Positions 45,991-58,194 are shown, counted from the stretch's first letter. The stretch is DNA of 64,000 bases from Pseudoips prasinana (GCA_951640165.1 OX621248.1:372001-436000); one strand, 5' to 3'. Notes: generated from the letters alone by a model not told the origin. Translations and numbers: made by a program.

Positions 45991-47639
45991 TAACCGTAGA
46001 GTTGGTCAAATAATAGAGAATTATAGGTATTAAAGGACCTTTTACAAGCTTCAGAAAGTACATTATAAATGTTATATTATAAATGTTTGTGATATTATAA
46101 ATAATCGATGTGCACATTTTTGACATGTAATTAACATTACCAATAAATTACTGTTGACTGTTAATTATTGTTGCTGAAATTAATAATATGAGCGAAACTT
46201 GTTCTTTTAGGTATTATTTATTTAAAATTGCCATTAAAATTATTTTGTGTTCTCAAAAGATTAACAAAATCAAAGATGTTATGGCTTAATTACCTAACCT
46301 GCCTGATAGGCAAGAGTCGCTATGGAGTCGACGCTAGTGACGCCAGTCGAGCTGCTTATAGAACGATGACGAATAACGAACCTCGATGAATTTGGAAGAC
46401 AATGTGGTAATTTTTGTGCGTAGTTGAGATACTGATAGCGTATATACTGCAGTGCAGTACAGCCGGGGCGGCAGTGTTGTCGTAGTCGTTCAACGTGATA
46501 TAGGGCTACGTCTCGACGCAATCATGGCGTCGCGAAAAAAAATAATTGCGCAATATTTCAAGGGAACGAAGGCGCTATTTCACGGTTCATTACAGTAATG
46601 GACGAAATAAAGTGCATGCGGCGAGCGACGGAACCCGACGCTTCTGCAGCTCTCCTTACTACGTAGATAAACGACGGTTTTAACAAATTGCTCGCTTTTA
46701 TCTTTTACGAGTTAACACTACCCGCACCGTTTATGTGCCGCGTCATAACATATCTGTATATTGGGCGCTCCAACATCGTAGAACAGGTAAATAAATAGAA
46801 CCGCTATGTCTTATGCACGGGAACAAAACTCAGACTAGAAGAGAGACTATTCCTGTTTAAAATGTGGTGTCAGCATAAAATAGAGGAAATTAGTTGGAGA
46901 CGGAGAGAAAATGAAATAGTGAAATATAGTTAGCAAATTTTATAAAATAGAACATCTTGTATCCACCTATATTTGCAAATACAGATTATTGTATTGTATA
47001 TATAAAATGAGAAAGTGCTAAAAAACAAAAAGAGATCTACTCAAAACACCATGTAGAATAGAAGAGGAACGATATTAGGACGATTGATACGGCATGATAC
47101 TCTCTTAATACACATTATGGAAGGAAACGTAAGAGGAAGATGAGATCGGGGCAAAAAGTAGTAGTAGGGTCGTATCAAGAAGTTTAAATGCTTGCCAAGG
47201 ATGGAGATGTCTAAAGATGTACAAGTGCATAGCTATTGACTTTTTCTGTGTGATTATAATCTGTTTTACCTGCGCTAAAATAGGTCGTAAAACAAATAAA
47301 AACGAACTGTAATTAAATGTTTCCAGACGTGTCTCTTCTATGTATTTTTCTATGGTTAATCCAAATGAAAATGATCCAACTAAGTGCCACAGTAGTGTTA
47401 GAGTTATAGCGGTCAGTTTTACGGTCGCGAACAGACATTGGCTGATATTGTATAAGGCAAACCCATCTGCTTCGCTAGCGGAATTGTAGCTCATACTGAG
47501 CCATATTGGTCTTGCAGCTGGTTCAAACTGAATAAACTGTCCCAACCACTTAGACCGTCTGGCTAGACCTGTACTACACACTAATATAAGTATATATTGC
47601 TGAAACACAAATTTAAACTGAATTTCATTTATTACTTGT
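45991..47639. other. No recognised gene; CpG-richer block
   Basis: 46300-46760 is richer in CpG than its flanks and is not repeated in the window. A minus-strand frame covers 47105-47608, but it begins at GTG, its first ATG leaves about 129 codons, and I recognise no domain. Confidence 0.35.
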
Positions 47640-47985
47640 TACACAACTTGCTAGCTGTTCTTCTTTTCTTTGCTTTATCCCACGTTAGGTGGGGTCGGCA
47701 CTCCTTATTATTTTGCGCCAGAACCATTTGTCCTGGATTGTTGAATCTGAGATTTAGGCTCTCTTCTCTAGAATTGTTATACTAGAACACCACTTCAAGG
47801 GGGGGCGACCTCTGTCCCTCTTCTTTTCGGGAATTGCGAGTGCTTTGCATCTTCATACGTGTTTTTGATTCCTTCGCATGACATGTCCGTACAGGAGACA
47901 CTTTAAAGCTGCCTCGAATATGTTCATTCCTGACCTTGTCCAGTCTCGTTACTCACCCGACCATCTCAACATCTTAGCTTGCTAG
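47640..47985 (-). mobile_element. LINE C-terminal fragment (RTE-like)
   Basis: The minus strand encodes, in shifting frames, LDKVRNEH and YGHVMRRNQKHV, then GRPPLEVVF near the end. These are the tail motifs of a lepidopteran endonuclease/reverse transcriptase LINE related to, but distinct from, LINE-A. The non-coding end carries 'cccacgttaggtggggtcgg'. Frameshifts and stops make it non-functional. Confidence 0.65.
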
Positions 47986-48076
47986 TTGTTATCATATTTA
48001 ATAAGTACCGCTGAAACCGCTTTAAGGTGTACAATGTTATCGCAAAAACAAGTGCTACAATGTAATTATCTAATTC

Positions 48077-48186
48077 CAAACTAACACATAAATTCTTTTT
48101 GTCGTCAAGTTAAGATTAATCTTATAATCTTAACTTTACGACAAAAAGAATTTAGAAGTTTGTAAATTGGCTCTATGTGTTGGTTT
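48077..48186. repeat. Interrupted inverted repeat, ~27-bp inner arms
   Basis: The inner arms 48090-48116 and 48127-48153 pair with one mismatch (AAATTCTTTTTGTCGT start). An outer pair of about 15 bp (CCAAACTAACACATA with its complement near 48172-48186) continues it, with an extra 20 bases on the right side only. It resembles a small MITE that lost part of one arm. Confidence 0.75.
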
Positions 48187-48375
48187 GGTTTTAGATTTGG
48201 AGAGCCGTATCATGGTTTCCTGTCCAGTATGCCTTCTCAAGTAACATAAATAGTAATTATTAATTTAACCGTCAACAAACTTTGTTTGTCTGGAAGAGTT
48301 CACATGTGATAAGGCTGCCCATCGTTCATTCTAACGTTTTAATTGTATTCATTTGTTTCCATTGCTATACAATAA

Positions 48376-48933
<558 letters not shown>

Positions 48934-49288
48934 GGATTTTAACCACGGCGGCCAGTCTCAACGGAGACTAGCCAAGTGCGCAGGACATATTATAGTGCAC
49001 AAATGTGTGCGCAAACACAGGGGCACTTTCTATTCCATCACTCTCATGTTCCGATGGGACAACTAGCGACACGACCGGAAAGAGGTCAAGCACAGGACCG
49101 ACGGCTTTACGTGCTCTTTACGTTACGAGGCACGGGGGTATAATACCGCCAACTACCCAGACTTCGGGCAGTTACTGAAAAATTTATTTTAACGGAAAAT
49201 TCCCAAAATCACTTTTTGGCCCGACCCGGGATTTGAACCCAGGACATCATTATCTACGGTTGAACACGCATCCGCTAGACTAACGAGG
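48934..49288 (-). repeat. SINE-2, near full-length
   Basis: B box GGTTCAAATCC on the minus strand (49229-49239). The A box is altered ('ccgctagacta'). The body matches 32938-33293 throughout, with a small extra 'tttacgtta' duplication near 49120. Confidence 0.88.
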
Positions 49289-49290
49289 TA

Positions 49291-49899
49291 CCTTGTACTA
49301 AAAAAATGTCTAGTAAGATCACCCAAACTACTTAATAACCTTCTCTTATAAAGGTACTTCAGATACTATATAGATACTAAATATCATATCCAAAGGAAAG
49401 CTTTAGTAAAATACAATATTTCTGATATAAATATTGTACGGTCCCTGTCACGTTATTATTTGTGATATTACACGGTCCAAAGCTCTAACAATACGGAGAA
49501 GAATCGTTACGAAATATTATTTGTAGGTAAGGTATTTTGTAATGTAATCAATACCATTTATTACATTACTGTACTTTCTAAAATCCAAAATTCGTCCGTA
49601 TATTTAAACATATTAAGACGCAATGTTGTCTATCTAATTCTAGTCTAGCAAAGCTAGGGGATTATAACTCTTAGTAAGAGTAGCAGGGAGGCAGATCAAA
49701 AAAACGTCAGGAGTGTTGTGGTTTTAACTGAAGGTAAATAAAATGTGTAGATACATATAATATATAATTTAAACCGTTTTCCCAAATACAAATTATAAAT
49801 ACTTAACTTTTTTAAATCAGACTTTTATACTACTATTGAGTGACCTAATATAAGTGTCTTATACCACTCAATCGTATTATAAAGTTATATAATATTTTT
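49291..49899. other. No recognised feature
   Basis: AT-rich sequence, nothing recognised. Confidence 0.35.
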
Positions 49900-50336
49900 T
49901 TAGGGTTCCGTACCCAAAGGGTAAAATAGGACCCTATTACTAAGACTGTCTGTCTGTCTATCACCAGGCTGTATCTCATGAAACGTGATAGTTAGAAGAT
50001 GTTATATTTCTGTTGGCGCTATGTACCGGTAGGGAACAATATTAGACCAATACGAGGCGTTTATTATCGCGTGTACATAATGTCTAAACCAATAGCAAGC
50101 ACCCACCATCATGTTATAATACTACGGTTTAATTAGTGGTAAGAATCGGTTCAGGTCCCCACGGTTGTTTAGCACGGCATCTTTAGCATGATGCGTGAAC
50201 AACAACAAATACTAAAAAACATAATAAAATAAATATTGAAGGGGGTGTCCCATCCAACAAAAACATGAATTTTTTGCTCGTTTTTATAATGATACGGAAC
50301 CCTTCCGTATCATTATAAAAACGAGCGAGTCCGTTA
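49900..50336 (-). repeat. Repeat R-A, second subtype with insertion and palindrome
   Basis: Starts 'tagggttccgtacccaaagg' and carries 'ctgtatctcatgaaacgtga' like 35483-35683. About 50029-50205 does not fit the family as I remember it and may be a nested insertion. The end that should read 'gaacccttc...gcgagtccg' is split by a fold-back (50277-50325). Confidence 0.75.
50277..50325. repeat. Perfect palindrome, 23-bp arms, 3-base loop
   Basis: The left arm starts CTCGTTTTTATAATGATACG, the loop is CCC (50300-50302), and the right arm is its exact complement. It lies inside R-A, and the left arm plus loop are normal R-A sequence, so the right arm is the added copy. Confidence 0.95.
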
Positions 50337-51429
50337 TATCAGTCCATACTTTTTAGAGATATACACATAACAGTTAGCTACCTATGTACCCGTAGTAGTA
50401 CCCGGAGCAGAAAGTCAGAAATGAAACTGCGTACTTGTTTTTTTTTGGTCGTGTACAATACAAAGTTGACAATGTACACAAATTCAACCAGAGCGACGAC
50501 TACACAACAAATAAATATTTAAGTAAGCACCCCGACGACAGGTCATCAATCACCGCACGCTGAGTTTTTCCTTTTTATATAAAAACCATTTTACAATACA
50601 AGATAGTTAGATCCATTAGTATATATTACGTATACATTACGAATTAAACACATTGTGTAGAATCTATTGCACGAACAATATACTAGCACGTATTGGCCAA
50701 TGACCTGTTCTGTTTCTACAAACCCATTATACAGCTATGATAGGTCTGACCGTTTTTCAGTCATGGTAACTACTTCAAGTCCTTGTCAGTACGGAGTTGT
50801 TGCGACTGAAGATGGCTGCCACAGCCACGTACGTACGTACTATTTGTATACCTATGCAAGGGTTTAAAACTGCAGCAGCCTCTAGGCCATAGCTGAAGTT
50901 ATTGTTGAAAAAACACGTCGTAGAACCTTGAATACAAGAACTTTGTTAAGGTTAATAAGAATGGGGACTAACCTGTTTTTTAACAATACCGTATAGGTAA
51001 ACAATTACAATTTATTATTAATCTACATGTCATAATATGTAGTCTGAATGTTATTATCAAATTACAAGTGAGATTTCAACTAGTAAAATTTTTTTAAACA
51101 CTTCTCCTAATCTCACGAGTATGTCTCTTAAATACAGTTTATATAAATAAATATGGCATTTTAGTGATCAAAAATGTTGAGTAAAACTCATAATGGTAAT
51201 ATCACGAAACATGAGCCGTGGGAGGCCTACAAGATGTTTAAAAGCTTTTCTCGCAGTTTTTATTAATGGTGTAAGGGAATACATATTTGAAACACGAAAC
51301 TAGAGTGAATTTTCAAAGCGTGTACCGTTTATGTATCGTGTTTTTAGAAGATGGCATCAATGAAAAAAAATAGTTTAATTCCTCTTTGTTGGTGAAACTC
51401 GTCTTAGTACCTTGTAACACTATACCATT
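50337..51429. other. No recognised feature
   Basis: AT-rich apart from 50700-50900. A short ACGTACGTACGTAC run lies at about 50827-50840. No gene supported. Confidence 0.35.
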
Positions 51430-51745
51430 CTTTCCAGATGCGATTGGGGCATACAGGATGATCAAGAATATACAACTCGGCATCACAATCACAACCCAAA
51501 TGGTGACACGGTGGGTTCTCGGAATACCTGACAAGATTCAAGTGCAAGGAGAACCCATCGTGTACATGCGACCCAGGAGTCAACGAGACCAGCATCCACC
51601 TGTCCGGTTCAGTCAGTATCCGGTATTTGGGTATAACAAGAGAAGGACAATCGAATTAGGCAACTTAAATAAATTAATAGGTATAATATGTATTTTAACT
51701 AGTGTCAAATAAATACTTTATCATTATTATTATTAATATACAGTA
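51430..51745 (+). mobile_element. LINE RNase H-like C-terminal fragment
   Basis: The plus strand reads ITTQMVT in one frame and then, after a shift, HGGFSEYLTRF and CKENPSCTCDPGVNET. Together these give the 'QxxTGHGxF..YL..F' and 'C.C' zinc-knuckle-like arrangement found at the C-terminus of R1/Jockey-type LINEs. It ends in 'tactttatc(att)n'. Frame changes and stops show that it is dead. Confidence 0.65.
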
Positions 51746-53029
51746 TACAAGAACCCACTTTTTAAAATTTGCCCGCCAAACAATACAAATAGTAGTCAAT
51801 AGAAATTAATGAACACCAAAATTATCTTTATAAATTATATGTATAATTATGAAGTATATGTATAATATTAGAATGAATGACAAGAATTAACGAGAAAGGT
51901 TGGATGATGAAATAATATTGATTATATCATACTTGCAAGAGGTATCGATCGAAAATAAGAGAAGGTATTACATGAGATAAATATATATACACAAACAAAA
52001 TTAGATACAAAACAACTCTGCTCATGGCAGGGAGTGAAATATTGCCAAAAAAAAAATGCATAGTGCAGCACGCTGGATAGCTACCAAATCAGTCTTCATT
52101 AAGTGCACCGTCAGAGTCATTCAGACTAAGATGTTAAAACAATGCTCCAGTTGTCTTCACGTTATAAAGTAAAAGTGAGCTGTATTGCCTCTTTGACGTA
52201 ATGTTTGCAATAATGATAGTAGAGAAAATTCACATATAATCTCTCACACTGTATAATTTCTTTTAACTACAGTTCACGTGTTGTTTATCTTGTATCTGGC
52301 AATAGTCTCGACGGCTTACCACCTGGCTCTAGAAACGGATGAAACCTTTACCTTCGTCGTTTTTGTAGCATGCATAACATAACATGGTCAACCGTAGAAA
52401 CTAACTTCAAATCCCGGATTGAGCTAAAAGTTGATGTTAGGGTTTCGCTGACAAGAACCAGCCTGGAGTCTAGAAGTTGGATTTGCTATACCAGTGCCTG
52501 AGAAAGCACTGTTGATTTTGTTGAAGAGCTGTTGATTTTGCATCCTTGTCGTTTCGGAGAACCGTCTCATCGGAATTGGGGTCGGAAATACTAAATCCAC
52601 ATCATTCGCCAGTTCATTAAAAATGTACATAAAACTTTGCATTCAGTGTTCCATCGGTGCGATCGTCATTCAGGTACATATTTTAACGTAAGCTCAGTCA
52701 TATTTTCAGAACAAAGAACTGTTTTCGTTGAAAATCAAAGAATGGGCAACGTTACTTTCTGATAGTGTTTTTGTATCGAGGCAGGTTTAAATAAATTTTT
52801 CGTTTTATACGTGTTTTGATGTACAGTCGAGGATACATTTTGTCTTTTTAATAAGATTTTTACTGTGTACATGTATCCACTGACGTTGGGTGCATAGTAA
52901 AATATACCTCTAGATACCGTTATTAACGTAAATAATCTTACTGACGAGAAAGTTTCCGAAAGAAACTTCGCTTCTCTTATAGCTAGGTGCCATTACAAGT
53001 TCCTAAGTGAGCAGAAAGGTTAAAAGGGA
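51746..53029. other. No recognised gene
   Basis: Repeat-poor. A 72-codon minus-strand frame with a real ATG (52424-52642) looks somewhat protein-like (FPTPIPMRRFSETTRMQNQQ) but has no domain I recognise and no clear splice sites. Confidence 0.35.
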
Positions 53030-53130
53030 GTTAAATCTAGACGGCCTGTCAACCTTTTGACGGGTGACCTCATCAAAGGTTTAATTTCGGAACGTCTCCA
53101 CGCTTTGGATGGCACGATAATAAGTTAAGT
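53030..53130 (-). repeat. Repeat R-E, reverse fragment
   Basis: 'gacgggtgacctcatcaaag', 'gtttaatttcggaacgtctc' and 'cacgctttggatggcacg' are the complement of the R-E core. Confidence 0.65.
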
Positions 53131-53889
53131 AACTCTGATACAATGGTGTAACTACTCACACAAACACCTAAAATGAAATAAAATGTTAATAACATCTAAT
53201 ATTAAACGACATTAAATGCAAACTATCGATAAAACTTCAGTATGTCACAAAAATCTATATTTATGTCTCAGCCTAAATTAGTTCTAGTCGACATAATTAT
53301 ACGATCCAATTTATATTCAAAGCGAATTTTACGAGATCAGTTGTTAAGAAAACTCGCGCTATACATTCATAATGGGCGAGTAAAATATCACGTCGGGACT
53401 ATAAATTGGACCCCCGCCCCGAGACACTATGGGCGAAATATTGAAACAGTTCATAACCGGCGATGGACGACCGATGCCGCGACGTGGGCAATGTTAAGTT
53501 TTTATGAGTTATAATCTAATAATAAGTATTCGCAGTGAGGGAAACGACAAATAGTTAAATCCATGCAAATATTATACCGAGACGATATTAGAATTTTGTA
53601 AATTGTTTAATTGTAAAACCCAGCACTTCACTATGTTTGGATCAAAACGTTACCACTTGACCAACGAGGTAGTTAATATTGAAATAGGGAGGTATTCCCA
53701 TACTTATTTTAAGTTAAGCTGTGGGATGATGTTCTTTAACAACGGAACGAATAAATATATAATAAAATATATTTATATAAAGTATATATTTCTGTTTATA
53801 AACATAAAATATCGCTTATATATTTTTTTATAAAAAAAGCCAGTGTGTTTTAGACCACACGGTGGAAATAAAACTTATATAATTATATG
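53131..53889. other. No recognised gene; SINE-2 scrap
   Basis: A 90-codon plus-strand frame (53242-53514) has no recognisable domain. 'gttaccacttgaccaacgag' at 53650 is a leftover SINE-2 head in reverse. Confidence 0.35.
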
Positions 53890-54199
53890 TACGTAACGTA
53901 ACTGGCTATGAGAGAAAAAGAGAAAAAAAATCGTGCTCGCATCTCTCTCTTTTGCCCGTACAGAAATATACGAAACGTAACGCTCTCTGCTTCCATCTTC
54001 ACTAACTTATATCTCCACCTCAACTTCCGCCTCGCCCGATCACACTCTATGTTAAGATCTCGTCACGCAGAGTCGAGGTTCGAACCCCACAGGGGGTGCC
54101 CTCCGGCGCGGGTTACTTAATTGCTAGACGGCTCGAGCCCTCTGCTCGCCTCTATAGTCCGGTGAAGCAGTGAAAGCCTCCTAGGCTAACTGTAGCGTC

Positions 54200-54230
<31 letters not shown>
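53890..54230 (+). repeat. SINE with consensus B box and pure poly(A)
   Basis: A perfect B box GGTTCGAACCC lies at 54077-54087. Downstream text ('gcgcgggttacttaattgct', 'ctcgcctctatagtccggtg', 'agcctcctaggctaactgta') leads to 26 uninterrupted A's (54205-54230). The left boundary and A box are uncertain. A pure A tail argues for a fairly recent insertion, and this family has no other copy in the window. Confidence 0.7.
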
Positions 54231-54609
54231 TTAACCTGCCTATCCCCAAGACAAACGTGCGTAAACAAGTTATACTTCAATAACACACATTGGTTATATA
54301 AAAGAAAATATTTAGTTAAATACGAGAACTGGGAGTTTCAGGTGCAACTATTCAATCCCAGCTAGCACTTTTTTATAACGTTGTCTTTTACACTCTGCCC
54401 ATGTATGTATATATCGTACCAGTCATTTAAGGACAAATATACAAGAATAGATTTTAAATTTATGTCAAACTCAGTCAGCTATTAATAAACCTACAGGATA
54501 TTTAAAATGTCAAACATAACGTTATTTATAAGGCCATTAATATCTCTGTTAGTACCTCGGCGTGTCATTCTTTAGACGGTCTGTTACATTTGGTCGCTCC
54601 TTAACCTAA
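54231..54609. other. No recognised feature
   Basis: AT-rich sequence, nothing recognised. Confidence 0.3.
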
Positions 54610-54982
54610 AATAGTACTTGGATTGTCTCATTCCTTTACAAAGTTGTCCTCATAAATGCCAATTCTCGCAAATGCTATAAACTATGTTAGTGCATTATTT
54701 ATACTGGGACTGTCGAATAGCCCGATCTGCGAGGCCTGTGGGGAAGAAAATGAAACAATGCTGCATATAATATGCAAATGCGATGCATTGCCAAGACACA
54801 GAATGGCAATCCTGGGGCTGGCATATCCAGAACCAGGTGACTACAAGGATCTACCCCTAAGAAGCGTACTGGATTACGTGCAGACTTAATTCAGGGCTCT
54901 ATGGATAGAATAAAACCAGTGGGGGATAGTACAAAAGATCCGGAAGGGTTCAAGTGCTGTACACAAATAAGATAAGATAAGA
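54610..54982 (+). mobile_element. LINE C-terminus with zinc-knuckle and (AAGAT)n tail
   Basis: An open frame at 54656-54889 reads SALFILGLSNSPICEACGEE then NETMLHIICKCDAL. The spacing C-x2-C ... H-x2-C is the C-terminal Cys/His motif of R1/Jockey-type LINEs. The stop at 54887-54889 is followed by a short UTR and (AAGAT)n at 54965-54982. The 5' part is truncated. Confidence 0.75.
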
Positions 54983-55039
54983 TATACTGCAATACTTTAT
55001 TTTTATTCTTTTTTTATAACTGGAAGCATATAGCAATAC

Positions 55040-55135
55040 CGCTGCATGCGGGTAGAGCAGGACTGGCAACTGTGGAGATCTTTAGCGGAGACCTATATCC
55101 AGCAGTGGTCGTCTTTCGGGTGACATGAAAAGTGA
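55040..55135 (+). repeat. LINE-A 3' end fragment
   Basis: 'gactggcaactgtggagatc', 'gacctatatccagcagtggt' and 'cgtctttcgggtgaca' match the last coding codons and stop of LINE-A. Confidence 0.7.
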
Positions 55136-55212
55136 ATCTGTCAAAATCTGTCTGTGCTCAACTTCCTTTAACGAATATAAACAAACCGCTCACCACGTAC
55201 TTTGGAAGTGTT

Positions 55213-55544
55213 AAAAAAAAATGAAAAAAAGTTTATTCATCTTAAATTAAAATCCTTTACAAACTTTTTGATATCCCTGCCAAACTGCAAAACAGTTTGT
55301 TGGCAGATGTTCCTAGCTCCCTTTTTACATACTGCTTACAACAAATACATTATGTAGTTCTAGTATCTAGGTAATATAAAGAAACAAAATAAACACAAGC
55401 GAACTTAAGAAAAAAAATTAACTAAAGAAAAACAAAACAAAATATATATAATATACATAAGATTAAGAAAAAAATTAAAAGGATTAAATAAATTAAGTTA
55501 GTTAGATTATTTTAAACACCTTGCAACCAATATCTAGAGTAGTT
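55213..55544 (-). mobile_element. LINE 3' UTR with A/T-rich tail
   Basis: On the minus strand it ends 'gatgaataaactttttttca', like the LINE 3' end at 56093. 'ttggcagggatatcaaaa' precedes it. No coding sequence recognised. Confidence 0.5.
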
Positions 55545-55935
55545 TATTATATGGATCTTATAGCAACAAGGAAAAACTTTCGTGCGTTTAAGCGCTTTTG
55601 CCATACCTACTATTGGAATCAAATATAACAACTCACTCAGCTCCTAAATTGATCCTCAGTGCTTTTGCAGCTGGCTTCTCTAGTTGCTATTCTCTCGTTT
55701 TATGAGGCTATAGACTCTTTATATCATTTTGTCTCCCGCTTTGGTCTAGAGAAAGAGAAACTATTCATTTCTAACTCCTCCCTATTTCTTTCTGACTAAA
55801 TTCGTTGCGGGATCCAAGACAGAGCGATTCCCCTGGACATGCCTGAGATTCACCGCTCAGTGTCATTTCATTGCGTGCCACTGTTGATCCTGGCTTACAG
55901 GAGTTGCAGTGGTGGCTAAGAGGGACGGACGATTC
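55545..55935 (+). repeat. Repeat R-F, plus-strand copy
   Basis: 'caacaaggaaaaactttcgt', 'tcgttttatgaggctataga', 'tttgtctcccgctttggtct' and 'gatcctggcttacaggagtt', in the order seen inverted at 10545-10935. Confidence 0.75.
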
Positions 55936-56369
55936 AGATTTTAAAAAAAATACATGAAAAGTGAATCAAATCTTTGAATATTACAAAACTATACCCAGGT
56001 TCTAAATTATAAAAAAGAAGGGAGGCAGAGAATAATTAGAACATTTAATAATAAATTCTTTCTTCAATGTAAAGAAAGAATATTTTTTTTTTATGAAAAA
56101 TGAAAATGAAAAAAATGAAAAATGTTTTATTCATAGACAAAGTTGGTTTAACAATATTGAGGTTGACCTCTCCTTTTAAGTGTAAAAACACCTGTGCCAG
56201 GAGAGGCCGCTCTCCCTTAGCTTGATTACGTTTATAACTTAAATATTAAATCTTAAGTATGGTATACAAAAGTGAACTAAATCTATGTAAGCACTTACGC
56301 CATGTGCGCACGTGTGAGTAGAAGCATGAGTGAGTGTTTGTGCTTGTGTGTGCGACGGTGTCTGTGAGT

Positions 56370-56445
56370 GCGTTTATGTGTGTGTGTGTATGTGTGTGTG
56401 TGCATGTGTGCGTGTGTGTGTGTGTGCGTGTTTGTGTATGTGTGT
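56370..56445. repeat. (GT)n-rich microsatellite
   Basis: An imperfect GT run with ATG and GCG interruptions. Frames through it are artefacts. Confidence 0.95.
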
Positions 56446-56619
56446 TACTGTGTAGTGTATAAATGTGGTCGTGCGTGTGACAGACAAAAAATAAAAATAA
56501 TAATATTTATCGATGTATTGATTTTTATACATACATACATTCGTATTTATTTAATTGTTTGGGTACTTTTTTATTCGCAAATACATACAAGCGGACAATA
56601 AATGATGTATAAAACATTA

Positions 56620-57704
56620 CTACTTAATAATATGAATAATCATATTCTCAGTATCCTCATAGTCTAGAGTTTTTAGCCAATCTGTCACCATCCGTTTACA
56701 TTCCCAAGTAGTTTTTGTATATATTTTAAGATTTTTATTAATTGAATTATATAAATGCGAAGACTGATTTACATATTGGTGTCTAGCAAAGTAAGTTCTA
56801 CATGCGCCTGTTTTAGTTACTATGTCATTTCGTCTTTTTGTTAATATAGTGGGATCAACTGGAAGCGACTTATGTTTTTTTAAAGTGGTATGTAGGATGT
56901 ACAATTTGCGAATAGTTAATAGGTTGGTCATTGAGTAAAGAGTAGCTGTTGGAAATCTAAGTTTTTTAAAAAACATAACCTTCAGAAGTATCCTTTGAGC
57001 ACGTTCCACTTAGAGGAATTTAATTTTAGATGCGCCCCCCACACTGGAATGCAGTAGATCATGATCGACTGAGCCAAAGCAATATAGACTTTTTTAAGTA
57101 GATCAACACTAGCCGAATGTCTAAGGATTTTAAAAATCCAAATTAACTTCCTAATTCTTCCACTGATTAGGTCAATCTGAGAGTGCCAAGACAGCCTTTT
57201 GTCAATCATAATTCCTAAGTATTTTGTGGAATCTACCTTGCTTATTATAGGGCAATTGCAGTTGAGACCAATACTAAGGCAGTGATGTATTTTAAGATTA
57301 AACTCGGGGCGAGGTTGGGTTCTACTGTCAATTGCAAAACACATATAGTTGGTCTTTGAGGTGTTCAAGGTTAGTAAATTCTTCCTCAGCCACAGGGCAG
57401 TGGTAGCCAGTGCAGATTCAGCATCCCTTTTTATAGAGTCCCAAGATTTTCCCGTTATTACCATGGCAGTATCGTCAGCATACGAAAAGACCTGAGTGTT
57501 ATCAAATTTCGAATTGCAGAGATCATTAATGTATATTAGGAATAGTGTTGGCCCCAGGACTGAACCCTGGGGCACCCCGAAAGTCTGTGGAGCTTCGTCA
57601 CTCACAAATTGCCCCACCTTAACCCTCTGGATCCTCCCCCTCAAATAATCCTGAATCAGATCCAAGGCAATGCCCCTTATTCCAATATTTTCTAATTTTT
57701 TCAA
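56620..57704 (-). pseudogene. Reverse transcriptase of the LINE, broken at one site
   Basis: The upstream block (57704-57013) has RT motifs FGVPQGSVLGPTLF and the catalytic FSYADD (57471-57482), then KTNYMCF, TKYLGIMIDKRLSW and MIYCIPVWG. The downstream block (57009-56620) continues in another frame from VERAQRILLKVMFF to the stop at 56620. The join shows two lesions close together: a length change in a homopolymer C run (57035-57040 on the plus strand) that shifts the frame, and an in-frame TAA (57010-57012). Apart from that region both blocks are open for a long way, so the decay is modest. The 5' coding part, including the endonuclease and early RT motifs, is lost to truncation. Confidence 0.88.
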
Positions 57705-57779
57705 GAGATATTTAATATGTAGTATAGTATGTATGTTTAAGTATTATAGTATAGATGTATGTATAGAAAATAGATGCAT

Positions 57780-57850
57780 AGATTACATCAATTCGGGGTT
57801 CGAATTCCAGTACCAGTAAGGGTTTTTGTTACATTGCCAGGATTATTAGC
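57780..57850 (+). repeat. Possible SINE head scrap
   Basis: 'ggggttcgaattccagtacc' is a B-box-like word without an A box or recognisable body. Confidence 0.25.
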
Positions 57851-58194
57851 TGTTTAGTAAATCAATAGTAAATAGTAAAGCGAATATAACTGCTTTGTAT
57901 TGTACCGTATTAAATTATTCACACCGCCATGAATATTAACGTTTAAGGAAATCGGTTTTTGTCTGGCTGTGAGTGTTAAACTGTTAATCGATAGTTGATT
58001 TATTGCTTGTTGGTCATTAACTTGTGGATATGCCTTTGTAGTTAAATACTTATAACACGTTGGTTTGCTGCTGTTACAATCTTTAAAGGGTTTAATTGTG
58101 TGAGTGGTCACTAAAACAGGCGTAAGGTAGGACTTTACAAAAGAAGCCTTGGGAGAATGATATGACAATTAAACACACTTACTTACATACTTAT

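Larger units (their letters stand above)
56093..57710 (-). mobile_element. 5'-truncated LINE, Jockey/CR1 type
   Basis: On the minus strand: RT coding from about 57710 down to 56620, then a 3' UTR containing a (GT)n tract, 'gcacaggtgtttttacactt', and the end 'gaataaaacatttttcattt' with repeated CATTTTT words (56093-56130). The 5' side stops inside the RT, so the endonuclease is missing. It is the longest LINE copy in the window. Confidence 0.88.

Noticed and set aside
52424..52642. 72-codon minus-strand frame with protein-like composition
   Set aside because: Real ATG, but no recognisable family and no supporting splice sites. Left as undetermined.
53242..53514. 90-codon plus-strand frame
   Set aside because: No motif, and no sign that it continues as an exon.
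56368..56601. Cys/Val-rich plus-strand open frame
   Set aside because: Produced by the (GT)n tract in a LINE 3' UTR.
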